Position numbers and translations under genes: made by a program. A stretch of 64,000 nucleotides of DNA from Clavaria fumosa (taxonomy: Eukaryota > Basidiomycota > Agaricomycetes > Agaricales > Clavariaceae): NCBI GenBank assembly GCA_951802425.1, contig OX637796.1:1364001-1428000 (forward strand), in the 5' to 3' direction. The notes beneath the pieces are model-generated. The model did no database searches, had not been told where the DNA came from, and worked only from the letters and a program-made list of their open reading frames with translations. Shown in pieces: positions 40,064 through 53,500 of this stretch (within the stretch, counting starts at the first letter, position 1; each line of letters opens with the position of its first letter).

Positions 40064-43000
40064 ATGACGTCCGACCTGTCGCGGTTGTTGGCATCATCCA
40101 AGGCGCTGACCTCCCACTTGACGAGGCCAGACCTTCCTTCAATTCATCTCTCGCTTGACCAGGTGGAAGCCCAGTCCCGTCGGCTGGTCTCGCGGGAACC
40201 AAGTAGTTCCAAGGACGCCGACCGCGCGTAAGTCCTTGCCATCCAATCGTAGGCCTCCCATCCACATAACCTTCACAGTAACTACTTGCTCGCACAAGCA
40301 CACGTGGATACCTCCGCCCTTTCGAACTCAATTGCGCATTTGAATACTGCGACCACCTTTTCACCGCTTCAACCGCTGCAAGATACTGACGTTGCTGGAT
40401 ACCTACGCCATGTACACGAACAAAACTTAATCTCTACCGTGGAGGAGGGCAGAAGAGAGACTCAAGAGGCATTCTATCGTGTATTGGAAGAACGCAGTCA
40501 AAAGGACTGGGAAGCGAAGAAAAAGCGTGTCTTTGAGGAACTGGGCGGACGCGTCGCGGGAACAAACAAAGCTACGGCCGAACTGAAGAAGAGCATCTAT
40601 GGGAGAGGTGGCCTCCTTGTTTGTCCTTGCCTTCTGTCTTGCATTTCCTGTTCCTTACGCTGTCGTGGCGCAGCAAACCAGCACCTCCTCGAGCCCAAGT
40701 GTGACATTGCAAATGCAGAACAAGATGATGGCGTATGCCCAAGTGGTCTCATCGCTGAATATTGCCCGACTGCGCGGCACTTCGTTTCCCATTGTTCACG
40801 CGTTGATCGAAGCTTCCTTGAATGTGAACGTCACAGTGAGTTCACAACAACGATATTCACTTCACTGCCTAGTGTTGACAGAAATCTAGTCCACTCCATC
40901 GCCCACAACTCATATGTTCCGTATTCTAGCCAAACTCACAGCAGAGCCATCAGCACTGCCCCCTGTGGAACACGCTGGTGCCCATATCCTCAACGCCGCT
41001 GTGCTAGAACGTCAATATGCGAAAGCTTATCAAGGGCCTCCTGAATCGCGCGAAGCCATGTCCTTGAGGAAAGCAATCGCGAAGGGAGCCCGAGAAGCCC
41101 TCGAGGAGCAATACTGGGATGTCATTGAACGCACAATCCAGAGCAGACCAACGGAAGCGCGGCTAGGAGGCGATCCCAGTGTCACGAACAAAATTCGTGC
41201 ATATCTTCTTATGCGCTATTATCAACACGGTGAATGGGCTGATCGCATCGAGGTTTGTGGTGTTGCTATCCTCATGCAACTTACTGACACATGGCTTCAG
41301 CTTGTTGCTGGTCAACCACTCTGGGCAAGGCTTTATCTTCTCGTCCGTACTGGACATGTCCAGGACGCTATACGCGAAGCTGTCCAATTCACGCAAGCGA
41401 TTGAGCTTAGGGAGGTCGGCTTCGTCAGTCACTTCAAGACGTGGCTGGACTCGCCTGACCGACAGTGAGACATTCTTCTCCAATCCAACTACTATGCTAA
41501 TCTTTGTGCAGGGTGCCTAAAGCTCATCGCGACCACCTACGATCAGTTTACAATGCACATATGCTACATGCGGCGACCGCAGATCCTTTCAAATTGGCCC
41601 TGTATAAGCTGATGGGCAAACTAGAACCATCTCGAAGGAGCGTACAGCAAGTCACTACCACTACAGAGGACTGGCTATGGTTCCAATTGGCCATGGTGAG
41701 TCGGATGGAGGTGGATCCCTTACTTTGTTGAACTGACACTATTTTAGGTTGACGAAGACTCGGATAATGGTCTTCGTAGTCTTGCGGAAGTGTTGCTAAG
41801 TTATGGAGAACGCCATTTCAGCGGTAAGGGTGTTTGGGCCAACGTTCTACTCATGTGCGGTCAATTCGAGCGGGTACGTACGATTATTCTATAACGCAGT
41901 GCGTCAACTTACGCGAATGTGCAGGCGGTCGCAGCCCTTTGGGAAAATCCGGAGACCGAGATTGATGCTGTGCATCTTGCTATCGCACTCGCCTATCATG
42001 GATTATTGCGCGCACCAACGCGTGCCGAAACGTCCGACATGACTCCCTGTACGCTCGCCATACGCGCCCCTTGACATCACTGACAGTGTCATACCAGTAT
42101 CACTCTCGCCGATTCATGGGCCTGGTCTCAATCTGTCGTTCTTGATCTGGCGGTATGTGCGCCCGTTCGTCAAGATGGATGCGAAAGAAGCCCTGCAATA
42201 TGTGTATTGCGTCTGCCTCAGCGCAGACCAGGGCAACGACGTAGGTAAAGAGCAGGTGCAAGCTGCATGGGAGCAGGTCCGGCGCATCATCGTTCTCGCG
42301 AACCCTGGTGCTGCGTGGGAAGAGCTCGTAGGTGGTTTCAGATCCGACGGAACGCGATATGTCTGTGCCCGCCTTGTTCTTATCCACGTCCACGGATCTG
42401 AATATTCATCCATACAGAGCGGGGTGATTGAACAAGGGTCATCGTTGCTGAAGCTGCAGGACGGTAGACAGTTTAACGAGCAAATCCTCGTGCAAGCGGC
42501 GCGGCACTCTCAAGCAAATGACCGTATTCCCGAGGCTGTGAAGCTGTACAATCTGGCAGGGGAATACTCGACAGTTGTATCCTGTCTGGCGCAAGCTCTG
42601 GGCAATACCATCACCCAACCCAGTGGAGAAGGAGAGAAAGGACGCGCCATTCAGCAGACGGCAGTGGACATCCTGAGACATTACGAGCGAACTAACAAAG
42701 CTGTAGGTAAAGACCGGGATGCCGTCGCACGTCTGCTCCGGATAAAAGACGCACTGGACGCAAAGAGTGCAGGCAAATTTGATTATGCTCTTGATGTGAG
42801 TGCGTAATTCTGATGTTGACGCGTTTTGCCCATGTGATTACTGTAGATCATTGAGTCTACGGATCTGATCCCGATGGACGGAGACATTGCAAAAATCACT
42901 CGTCGAGCAGAGGAGTTCAAAGATCTACACGAGTCCCTGCAGAGAAATTTGCCGACGTATCTCACGCTGACCATGGATGCACTTGCAGGAGTGCATCACA

Positions 43001-43217
43001 CGGTGAAAACTGGAATGGTAGGGGACGCAACACGACAAATGGTATGTTTTGCATTCTTGAATCCCTGACTTTCCGTATTGCTCACCTTAAATAGACGCTT
43101 TCTTTACTCAGGAAGAAATCTCGATCATTAATGATTTTTGCGGGCATACTCAAATATCGGATGTCGCCGGATGTCTATTCATACCTTGCACGGTACGATG
43201 TGGAGATTTCTTTATAG
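40064..43217 (+). CDS. NIC96: Nucleoporin NIC96 (Nup93)
   Basis: NIC96 links the inner ring of the nuclear pore complex. It starts MTSDLSRLLASSKALTSHLT at 40064, with the N-terminal helical linker (LLAQAHVDTSALSNSIAHLN, YLRHVHEQNLISTVEEGRRE). The alpha-solenoid of the Nup93/Nic96 domain follows: QMQNKMMAYAQVVSSLNIAR with RGTSFPIVHAL, SLRKAIAKGAREALEEQYWD, GQPLWARLYLLVRTGHVQDA, DWLWFQLAMV, VWANVLLMCGQFERAVAALW, then FLIWRYVRPFVKMDAKEALQ and NEQILVQAARHSQANDRIPE. The last exon ends YRMSPDVYSYLARYDVEISL. Introns are short and phase-consistent. Length about 830-850 residues, as in other fungi. It converges with SMN, with 180 bp between stops. Confidence 0.92.
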
Positions 43218-43397
43218 TTGAAACGCGACGTCGTGCCATTGCTACTAATGGGATTCGTTTGAATTTGACACACTCACCAGTTCGTGTATTAAGAGTCTTC
43301 CGCCACTTCTCACGGTGATGCAAATTGTACTTAAGTCGAGACCTTTGTGAGGCTATGAACTAGAGACGTACAGATTGCGAATCTAACCCTTGGAATC

Positions 43398-44321
43398 TAT
43401 CGTTGCGTTGACGCGAACTCGGCAACCCCGTGAATCTCCTCGTTATCTTCGTCTTCGCACGTTTCAACTCCCTCACCTGCCGCGGGGCTTGGCTCCTTTG
43501 CACAGGACTTCGCAGACTACGAGCAGATAAAAGATCAACGAAACAAATGGTGCTGCGAAGCGATGTTACACATACGTAGTATAAGGCAGTCCAATATCCA
43601 GCCCAGTACATGGCTCCTAAAGCGCGCGTGAAAGCTTCATCTTGGGAGGCTCTTGGGCCAGTCTGAATTGGATGACCCGTGGAGTTTTCATGAGGAGCAA
43701 CAGGTATTGGGAGGGCGGGATCATGGGATGGTACGAAGGTGGCGAAATCTACCGGATGAGAATTATCTTCTGTTGAGTCTTCAGCCGAAAGATTAGGGGT
43801 TTTTAACGGGCTGGTCGTTATGGGCGCTGTAGGAGGCACATTATACCACCTAGGGACAGGTGTCGGAGCTAGCGGTGAAAGGGACGGGATGGTCACACTT
43901 ACAATGGTGATTTGTGCGCACGCTCTTCCTTCCAGCGTTTTTCTGGACCGTGGAATGCCTACATGGATGTCAGTAAGGACGACGAAACTAGTGTTCGAGC
44001 CGAGCGTACCTCATACTCTTCTGTCGCAGCATTCCAAGCCTCAACGAGGGCCGAGTCATCCCAAATTTCTTCATGTGTGAGCTCTCGGCTTTCCTCCTCC
44101 TCCTCCTCTGCAAAGGATAACTGTTGGTTAGCAGGCAGGTCGTCATCTCCGTGTGTTGCGTTACCCAGAGGTTTGACTGGCTCGTCCCACGGGACAGCAT
44201 TGTCCTTAGGATCGTCCCAGTTTTCGACGGCGCCCTTTGATTTGGCTGTCCGTCTACGTTTTTTGGATGGAGGGTGAATTTGCGGCGGAGTGATGTCGTC
44301 GTAAGACACCAGTTGACGCAT
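43398..44321 (-). CDS. SMN1: SMN (survival motor neuron) homologue
   Basis: SMN oligomerises to load Sm proteins on snRNAs. The start MRQLVSYDDITPPQIHPPSK at 44321 is preferred over an in-frame upstream Met. Next is a basic patch SKKRRRTAKSK, AVENWDDPKDNAVPWDEPVK, and the Gemin2-binding helix IWDDSALVEAWNAATEEYE. A Pro-rich middle follows (SLSPLAPTPVPRWYNVPPTA). The YG-box is DEAFTRALGAMYWAGYWTAL followed by YY, the conserved oligomerisation helix. An intron at about 43511-43564 leads to an acidic tail ending EIHGVAEFASTQR. There is no Tudor domain between the Gemin2 helix and the Pro-rich part, as in S. pombe Smn1. About 265 residues. It lies 168 bp downstream of TOP2 on the same strand. Confidence 0.85.
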
Positions 44322-44488
44322 GGTTAACCCTGGAGATATTTGAAAATGAGTCTCGCGACATTTGGTGTCACAAGACTTGTCCATTTTGAGAGTAAGCCTC
44401 TACATTATTTTGACCATGAGCCTGGTATACATTGGAAACTCGACTGTCATGCTATAGTATGTGTTGACAATAATGATAAAGGTGAGCT

Positions 44489-47400
44489 CTAGTCATCATC
44501 GAGGTACACATCATTTTCGTCATCGTCATCGTCAGAATCAGAAGGTTCGATGTACTTCTTTGCTGTCCCGCGAGCTACTCGTTTAGGAATGATGCGTGCT
44601 GGAGCCTCGCCTTCGTCATCATCACTGGGCAGAACCGGTTTTGCTGGACGCTTAGCTGCAGTTTTGGTCTCGACTGAAGTTGATGCCTTGCGAGCAGGTG
44701 CATTCTTCCCGGCGCCAGACGGGCCAGGGACTTTGTCAAAGAAGTCGGTCAGTTGAGTCTTCGTCTTCTTCGCAGGCTTGAGATAAATCGAATCGTCGCT
44801 GTCGCGCTCATCCGCAGTGTTCAAACTACGGAAGGGAAGGTATGAGAATACAATTTTGAGCGCGAAAAAGGGTCGTACCTCTTGCGCTTCGGTGATGGAG
44901 CTTCCTTCACTTTCGCCTTCGCCTTCGCTTTTTTCGAGGGCTTTGGGATCAGCTCGACATCAGAATCGGACAAATTTTCTCGCACGGACGGCTTTGGGGG
45001 TCGAGGCGGAGGGAGATCGTCATCATCGCTATCATCGACTTTTGCCTTTGCCGCGGGCTGCTTGGCTCGAGATTTGGATTCTGTGACCTTCGTTTTCGTG
45101 GCTAATTTTGACGGTTTAAAGGGTTTGAAATCAGAGTCAGAACCAGCCCCGCCCCTTCGGCCAGCCCCAGGCAGTGATTTGCGATGCTCAAGGGTTTTCT
45201 GCGCTCGTTTGTTAGAATCTCCCTTGGCGTCTTTATGCTTCACTTCCAGCTCAGAGCACATGCGCTACAGAGATTAAAAATTCAGCGGAGAAGGGCAAAG
45301 TGGTGAAGGGTACAAACCTCCCACTGGACGAGGAACACGTCGAGATCCTCATTCCATAACTGAATCGGCGTCTTCTCAAGAAGGGTCAGCAACTCGCCCT
45401 CTTTTTGCCTTGCCTGCTCCAGCAGTTTCTCGATCTGACAACCAAGTCTTAGAACAGCGAGGTTGCGAAGAATGTCGAACTTACCTTCTCCTTGGTCAAA
45501 CTCCAGATGGCCATGCCCAACAGATAGTCGTAATCAGTATTTTGGCCTTCCTGCCCTTCCCCTTCAACTACCTCTTCGTTCTCGCCTTCCTCCTTGGCTT
45601 GGGCCACTTTGGGAATTGGCTTGAAATCCTTCTTGCGAAGTTCCGCATAGATTTCAACTCTCTTGCGGTTTGCGACGACAAGCTGCTTGTCGACAATCAT
45701 CTTCACGAAACGTGCTTGATTGTTTACTTTATCCACCTGGTTTTGCAGATCTTGTGCCAGGTAATCCTGATCCGAGGTTCACTCATGAAACAATGAGGTT
45801 TTAAGTGAGTTGACTCACCTTACGCTTCTGGTAGTAGGCCAGTCTCTTTGCGTAAAACTCCTCGAGAATATCCTCCGGTGAGTTATACTTCTTGATCTTG
45901 CCTTCAAAATCGAAGCACATCATATTGCCCGTATTGATTTTGGTGATCAGTTTGAAGAACTCAGGTAAACCTTGTTCCTCCGCTTTCTGCATACCCTTCG
46001 GCGACATACTGACGACAATATGAATTTGAAGATTGTCGCTGTGCTCCTTGTAGTCCTATTGGATGTTTTTCGTAACTCGGTGTCATCTTGCGAGACCCAT
46101 TGACGACTGACCTTGACCAAACCCTCACTTTTCTCGCCAGAAATCATGTTCTCGAGCTCGTCCTTGAAGGCAGTAGTCCATTTGTGAATAGGCAGCTCTC
46201 TGATCTCGATGGTGGTATCATTGGTTTTCCTTGCCAATCCGTACACGTCATACTTGTTCTCTGCGACTTTCTTGACGGTTCCTTTGAAGCCGCGCCACCA
46301 GGGAAGCATTGGCACCTGCTCTTCCCCGTCCATGAGCCTCCGAATGTTTTGTACGATATCGACAGGATTGTAAGAAGGGATGCTTGTACTCCAGCCTTAC
46401 TCAATGTCGTAAATCAGCTAGCCGTGACATCCACTAGGTTCTCACACACCTGTCCCGATACCTTCAGCGCCGTTGACCAAAACAAACGGCAGAATAGGCA
46501 TGTACCACTCCGGTTCAATAAATTTGTTCTCTTCTTGTAAGAAGGTTATGATTGGATCGTCGGACGGGTGCAATACCGCCCTGGCAAGCGGCGACAGTTG
46601 CGTGAAGATGTACCTGGCTGATGCATGGTCCTTACCACCCTCGTGGCGCGTACCATACTGACCATTGGGCATCAACAGATTCAGGTTGTTGCTTCCAACG
46701 TAGTCCTGCGCCAGGTTGACGATGGTCTGGGTCAAGCTCTGTTCTCCATGATGATAGCACGAGTGCTCTCCAACATAACCAATCAATTGTGAGACCTGTC
46801 GAAGAGTCAGTACGTAGGCTTCATGCCTGATGTAAGAAGTTCTGACCTTCATTTCTGATTTTAGCTTGCGCCTGAAGCAAGCCCAAATGACTTTCCTCTG
46901 GCCGGGCTTCAGTCCGTCTGCGACGGAGGGTATAGAGCGGATATTGTCCGCCATAGAAAAGAGAATCAGCTCCTTGTTGATGAAATCGGAGAACAGGATT
47001 TCGTCGGCGGTATAGTCCAGAGAGACTCCGGGCTTTGGTTTAATGTTAATGATATCTAACATGTTCCAAAGGACAGAAACGTACCCTAAACTGTCTCAGC
47101 CATTCCTTCCGTTCATCTGCTTTCTTCTTACTGAAAGCCAGTTCGATCAACTCTCTGTCGCCTGCCTGAGTCGTTGAGAACGGTATCACGTGCTTCTTCA
47201 TCTGACTGAAGTAATATCTGCTATCGTCATCAGTGCTTGTCCCCAAACCCTGAAATGCCGTCAGATTCTAGCGAGGTCTTGGCCGAGCATTCTACCTTAT
47301 AATACTTGGATACCCATTTGTGCTTGTCCGGCTGAGCCTCAATCCACTGCTCATAGTCTGGGATACTATAGAAATCCTTCTGTTGTTTCCCCTTGGTCAC

Positions 47401-49716
47401 CTGCACAGTGGTCGTAAAGCTATCAATAATGATACAGCGAACGCCAGGACGCACTCGAATAATTGGGGTAATGAACTCCATGAGGAAGTTAGGAACCTTG
47501 AGGAGCGACGGGAAGAAGTGATCCAGGAAATTAATCAATAAACCCTTGATGTGCGAGCCGTCGTGATCCTTGACACCTGAAATTTTGACTTGTTCCTCGA
47601 GCGTAACTCAAGCTAATGACTCACCTGATCTGTCATGAGCATCAACTTTCCATACCTCAGCGAGTCGACGGTTTTGTAATCCTTGTTGTGCTGGAGTCCC
47701 ATGATCTTCTTGATGTTCTGAATCTCTTCGTTTTTCATGATTTGATCATGCTTCGCGTCTCGCACATTCAGAGGTTTGCCGCGCAGCGGGAAAACACCGA
47801 AGTTGTCTCGACCGACAACACCAAGACCAGCGACAGCGAGAGCCTTGGCAGAGTCTCCTTCAGTCAGAATGAGAGTGCATTGGTCCGCGTGTTTCGTCCC
47901 AGCGTTGTTCGCGTCGCACAGCTTTGCTAAGCCAGTGATCCTAGATTGGGCGTCAGCAAATAGTGCTGGGAAAGTTGAGCATGCCTACCGATTCTGCTTC
48001 CTCCCATCGGTTTTCTTGATTTCCTTATCTGCCTTGAACTTGGCCCAGTCCAGCACGTGTTCAACAATGGCTGATTTGGACACTGTAGCGAAGGTTTGAG
48101 ACCCCTTATTATTCCGCTCAGTTCTCATGCATACCTTTTCGCATGAACTCTTCTGAGAGGACAGGCTTTGTCCCGAATTTCGTAGACGGCAGGGTTAAAG
48201 TCTCTTTTGTTTGACTGTCGAAAGTGGGATTTTCCACGAGTGCGTTCACGAATAACCACATATGATTTTTGACCTGAGGGATTTTCACGGTGGCTGCCTT
48301 ATTCTTCTTCGTGATAGTGGCGACCAGATTCTTGGCTATCTGATCGGCTATGAGGTTGACATGTGTACCACCTTTGGTCGTCGCAATGGAGTTGGCGAAC
48401 GAAAGTTGTTGGAAGGTTCCGTCAGAGACGGTGAAGGCGACTTCCCACCTCGACCCAATCTTCTCGTGAATGACTGCAAGCTTCGCCGGAGCTGCACCGC
48501 CAGACTGTTCGGCAACTCCAGCAGCGACGGAGTTAACAAACATCTCCGCATAGGACTTGAAGCCCTTGACCCTGACTCGATCACCGTTGAGGAAGACTTT
48601 GACATCGTTGATCGTCCCGGCCATGTCATACACTCGTTTCTTCATCAGAGCGACGGCATCCTTGTCTATGCTCTCCATCCCGAAGCGTTTTAAGTCTGGG
48701 CGGAAAGTGACCTTGGTGTATTCTTCATTCCTCCCGTTTTTAGTGATTTTGGCCTTCTCGCATTTGCCCATGTTGTTAGTCCACCTCTGCTTATACTTCT
48801 GCCCCGTATTCTTGTCGGCCGTCTCGACGGTGAATTCATGTGAGTAAATGTTGGTGAGTTTAGCCCCATAGCCATTGCGTCCTCCGGTCAGCTTTTTCTC
48901 GCTGTCATCGTAGTTGGAAGACGAAAGGAGATGGCCGAATATCAACTCCGGAACGTAGAGTTTCGTGGCGCTGTGGATTTCGATGGGGATCCCTTTCCCA
49001 TTGTTGAAGACAGAGATGGTTTCGCTTTCCACGTCAATCTCAACCTTCAGCGTATCCATATTGGGATCATTGACCTGCACTCTGGGTAAGCTCAGCACAG
49101 AGTCCTCAAGCAAAAGACTTGCCTTATTGTCAGCAGCATTGACCAGGATTTCATCGACGATCTTGAAGAACCCAGGCACATATTTCACTTCTCGGTGTTC
49201 CATACGTTGGTTCTCAGAATCGTAGACCCAGAGAAGCTGTGTGATCATCTCCACACTGCCTATGTACGAATCGGGTCGTTTAAGGATATGTTCCACTTGT
49301 GTAAGCTAGGAGTAACGAGATTAGCACAGTATAGACGCGAGAAAAGGGGTGCCATGCGCACACCTTTTGGAATTTTTCGTCCACAGTCTTCTCCTTCTTG
49401 TCTCCTCGCGGCACAGGCGGGCGTGTATCGCTATCTTCGTCGATGTCTTCCGCATTCTCGTCGACATCGGCCAAGACCTTGGGTTGAGGTTTCACGGTCG
49501 CTTTCGGTTTCGATACCTGTTTGCTGGCTGCGGGTTTGGGAGGCTTAGGCTCTGACTTGGTGTTGGATTTCGCCACGGCCTTTGCCTTTGAATCACAAAG
49601 ATGAATACGATGTCGTGAGGGCATTGAGAAAAGCTGACCTTCTTGGGAGCGGGCAGGAAGTCAGACTCTGAGCCCGAGACGTTAGCTATATCGAAGTTCT
49701 CGCCCGAGGAGCTCAT
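44489..49716 (-). CDS. TOP2: DNA topoisomerase II
   Basis: The enzyme untangles chromosomes by passing one duplex through another. It starts MSSSGENFDIANVSGSESDF at 49716 with an acidic/basic N-tail. The GHKL ATPase domain has EHILKRPDSYIGSVE, SVFNNGKGIPIEIH and LTGGRNGYGAKLTNIYSHEF. A transducer domain follows. The Toprim part has TEGDSAKALAVAGLGVVGRD, FPLRGKPLNVRDAKH and the metal-binding LMTDQDHDGSHIKG. The cleavage domain has HGEQSLTQTIVNLAQDYVGS and DHASARYIFTQLSPLAR, where Tyr is the active-site residue. A C-terminal gate is followed by a long Lys/Asp/Ser-rich tail that ends NDVYLDDD. About a dozen short introns; roughly 1,500 residues, normal for fungi. Confidence 0.97.
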
Positions 49717-50575
49717 TGTCGAAAAGATCGCGCGTTGTCGTAGGTGTTGAAATCGACGCGACGTGGAGTGGCACGTGATCCCATGCCAAAATGTGTGTGA
49801 GCGCATCGCAATTTTGGTATGCTGACCAGGCCAGACTCCCGGCAAGCCCAATACCAAAGCCAAGATTCTATGTGAGGAGTAGAAGAACCTGGGGTGCATT
49901 GGGGAAATACACTGCAGACAACCTGTAGCCCAATCAATCTTACTGTCAAAACCAAAACCAAAACCAAAGAAAAAAAAAGTGGTACTCCGCAAGTCAGCGT
50001 GATCCTGGGAACCGACAGAAACCACTGTTCCAAAAGTCACTACTGTACTGTAGTAGTGGTCAGATCAAGTCCAAGAGTTAGCATGAGTTTCTGATCCTAC
50101 TTAGCCTCTCAATTTCTAATGGTTTGTCAAGACCACAAGTTACAGAATGATGTTCCTGAGAGTTGACAGTGATCTAGATCTCTCTCAAAATATGATGATA
50201 TGTAGAGAATATTTTATTTCATTCATTCATACTTGTTGTTGAGCAAGACTACAATGACCAAGCAAGGTGCAGCGCAGGTGCAGGGTTGGAATCCATTAAT
50301 CCTTGTACGGTAGTGTCCACATCTCCAATGTTTTTATTTCCGGAATCGGAGAATAAATTTTTGAACTTTGGCTTGCTTCCGCGGGACCATTCCCTTGTTG
50401 TTGTAAGCGGCCGCGACGTTTTTTCTCTCTCCAACTGCTAAGCTGCTCTCGTTGTTCAAGTCGAGCTCTGTCGCGCTCCATCGCAAGCTTTTCGTGACTT
50501 CGTCGCGGTCTGCAAGGATTTGCTTTACTCAGTCTCCGCTCAATCCGCTCCCCTCTGGGTACCGCCGCAGGCGCA
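49717..50575. other. Intergenic region (divergent promoters)
   Basis: Between the TOP2 start (-) and the coiled-coil gene (+). It has an (AAAACC)n tract near 49946-49970. A minus-strand ORF here (50296-50631) overlaps the next gene and is not accepted. No clear gene. Confidence 0.5.
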
Positions 50576-53500
50576 ATGGCAGTTCGACACCGCGATCTCC
50601 CCAGGCTCAATATTCCCAACCCAACGCCCATGCAACCACCACCAGGAATGGAAAATCAGCACCCCTTATTCTCTCCCGCAGGTTTACACGGTCCATTTCG
50701 GTCAAGCACGCCCAATCCTTTCTATGCCCCGCATCACCCAGGGCACTTATTGCTGCCTCCTGGACGTTTCTCACATCAACACCGCCCAAGCCTCGCTCAC
50801 CTGAGCGCAGTTGGGTTTAATCCGCAGAACAATTTGCCCACCCATCAAATGCCCGTGACTCCTTTGGGCCAATATCCCCATTTACCTCTCGGGAACGTTG
50901 GAGGATTCGGGCCTCACTTTCCTCCCCGAAACCGTCGGACACAGAGTGTCAGTCTCGGAGGACCCCCAAAGGCTATCTTGGGAGGCCCAGCCCGGAAAAC
51001 AAGCCCCTTTCCGCAACAGACGAACAATTCTTCGAATGGTCCCTCTTTGAGCAAAAAGGTTATCGTCAACCTTCCGAAGGAAACAATCCCAGGTGTAGGT
51101 GGCCGGACAGCCACTCGTCCAGAATGGGCTCGAGTACCGGAGCCAGTATCACGCAACCCAAGCCACCATGATGTCGGGCCACCGGAACTGACCTCATGTG
51201 AGACATATCCACCTGAAGTGCAAACTTCCCGGACCCATGAGATGGTCAAAGTCGTCTTGCCACAAAAGGTGCGTTCCTTTTTAGATACTTCGCTTTGGCT
51301 TTTTTCCTATTCGGGCTGTCTGTTTTGACCCGCTCCTTCAGAATGCCTGGGAAGTCCTCAGACATAGAGCGATCGAAGAAAAATTGGAGAAACTAGGAGT
51401 CGAGAGAGGCGCTGCTAGTTCTATGCCTGAAATACGCACTCCTCATACGCGTGCGGCGTCTGTGCGTATGCCACATGTTATCCGTACGTGAAGTTAGGCC
51501 TAACCCATTTATCAGCAAATATCTTCTCCCGCAGACCCTGCATTACTTTTCTATAAACTAAACCAGCTACAGCGATCTCAGGCGGCTTCCGCCACCACCT
51601 CTCTCTCAAGTTCTCCACAACCCCCACATATGTCGCCTTCGCCTACTCATCTGCTACCCAAGTTTCCGAATAGAAATGTTCAGACTATGTCTCATGCTCC
51701 TCAGCCCTTGCTTCATCGACCAATGTTCCCCATTCAAACTGCGCCGCTCGATTCTTCTGCGCAGGCTGCAGTGATTGCCCCCGATGGGGAGTGTGGTCTT
51801 ACTCCTCTCAGTGATATCCATGCACCTCGAGGTCGGGTCCCGCCGAGCATAGCAACGCTTGCTGCGCCCTACGATGGCTCTTTGAGCCGCCCCTCGAGTC
51901 GAGATAGTCGGCCCGACTATAATCGTGGTTTTGGTTTGGACATACCGGAAGAAGAGGAAGAAATCGATACCAACCCTGCGCCGTCGACTGTCCTCCAAAA
52001 TGAGGTCTCGACGAACGACAGTCGTCCGGGCCACAACGAGGACTTTGATGCAGACCAGCAAGACGACACGACTACGGTTGCCAATAGTCGATTACATTCC
52101 CGGCATGTCTCGCGCCTGTCGGCCACCCTGTCTTCACGGACATTCAAGGAACATCACGATGTCTCCCCAGGCGAGGCCCAAGATATGGAGGCAGAGCGGG
52201 GGAGCATTGCTGGCGATGACGAGGCTGTGGATGAGTGGACTGGTTCCGAAGATCAGCGTGTCGAATCTGAATTTTCGGAAGATGAGGTACGTTTGTCGTT
52301 TGCGCTTCAATTATGAAGCTAAAGGCCCACTCAATTGGCTTCCAGAGCATCGGAGAATGGTCCAATCCGTCAGACGAGGAGCGAGCCCGCCAGGAACGAC
52401 TCAAACGCTCACTACACCGTCGCGCAATGCGCGAGGGCGCAGCTCCAAGGCGACTGCCCGATTTCCCCCGGCCCCCGGAGACACAGCTCACATTGCCCAT
52501 TTATAATTCAGACGACATGATAACAAACCCAAGTGAAGACGAAACGGCGCAGCCAGCGCGACCACATCTGGACGGGCAGTATCTTCATCGCACCCCAGTG
52601 GTCGATAGATCTCCACACCTGTTCGAACCCGTCTCGCATTCTAGAGTTTCTTCCGGCTTTCAAGTTGGGCAAGAACCGTCCAGCAGCCTCACCGCTCGCA
52701 CATTTTCGGCCAACAACGTCCATCTTGATGACGTGCCGCGACCTCCTTCACAGGGAGCGCCCCGCAGAGATTCTTTGAACCCTTTCGCCAAGCCCTTTGT
52801 CTTCGGTCTACGCCAGTCAGGTTCTTGGGTGCCCCCCTCTGCTTCATCGCCGATACAACATTCTCGCAATGCATCATCTGGGAAACCCCTCAATGCCGCA
52901 GCCGTCGAATTCACACCTATAAGTTTTAATTTCCGACCCGCTGCTGGTGTGTCACAGCTCATTATGCCACCCACGGAGCCTGCGCAGCCTGTATTACCTG
53001 CGGCCAGAGTAGAACAGGGTAGAGAAAAGCGTCAGCGTCGTGGCTCTGACTCGAGCCACGGTTCTCAAGTGCAAATGGCTTCCTTTAGGTTTCCCCCGAA
53101 GACTGTCTCCCTTTTCGACGCTTCACGGGCGTCCACTCCTTCATCAACTTCCGACGTACCATCAGCCCCGTCGCACGTTCAACGCACCTCGCAGGACCTC
53201 CTGCCAGCCAGTAACGCAACAGACGAGCAACAGAACACTGCCCCCGCCGAGGAGGGCGGCGGAGAAAGTGCTGTGGGCGGTCTACGCCGACCCACAGCTG
53301 TCAAAGCCAAACGCGCCCCAGTTCCTCTCGATTTCACGCAACCGGTTTCCAAGCACACAGTCCCCGCTGGGCTGTTCAAGGCCCTCGTCCACAGCGGCGA
53401 GGAAAGAACACGACCTTCTGTGCGCTCGCGAATGAGCTCGCGAGACATCTCCGAGCACTTGCACCGACCCTCCATGGACGACTTCCAGATGCCGTCCATC

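Noticed and set aside
50296..50631. Minus-strand ORF rich in Arg/Glu/Lys (LAMERDRARLEQREQLSSWR)
   Set aside because: Looks helical and slightly protein-like, but it overlaps the start of the large coiled-coil gene and has no upstream exon or homologous motif that I can see.
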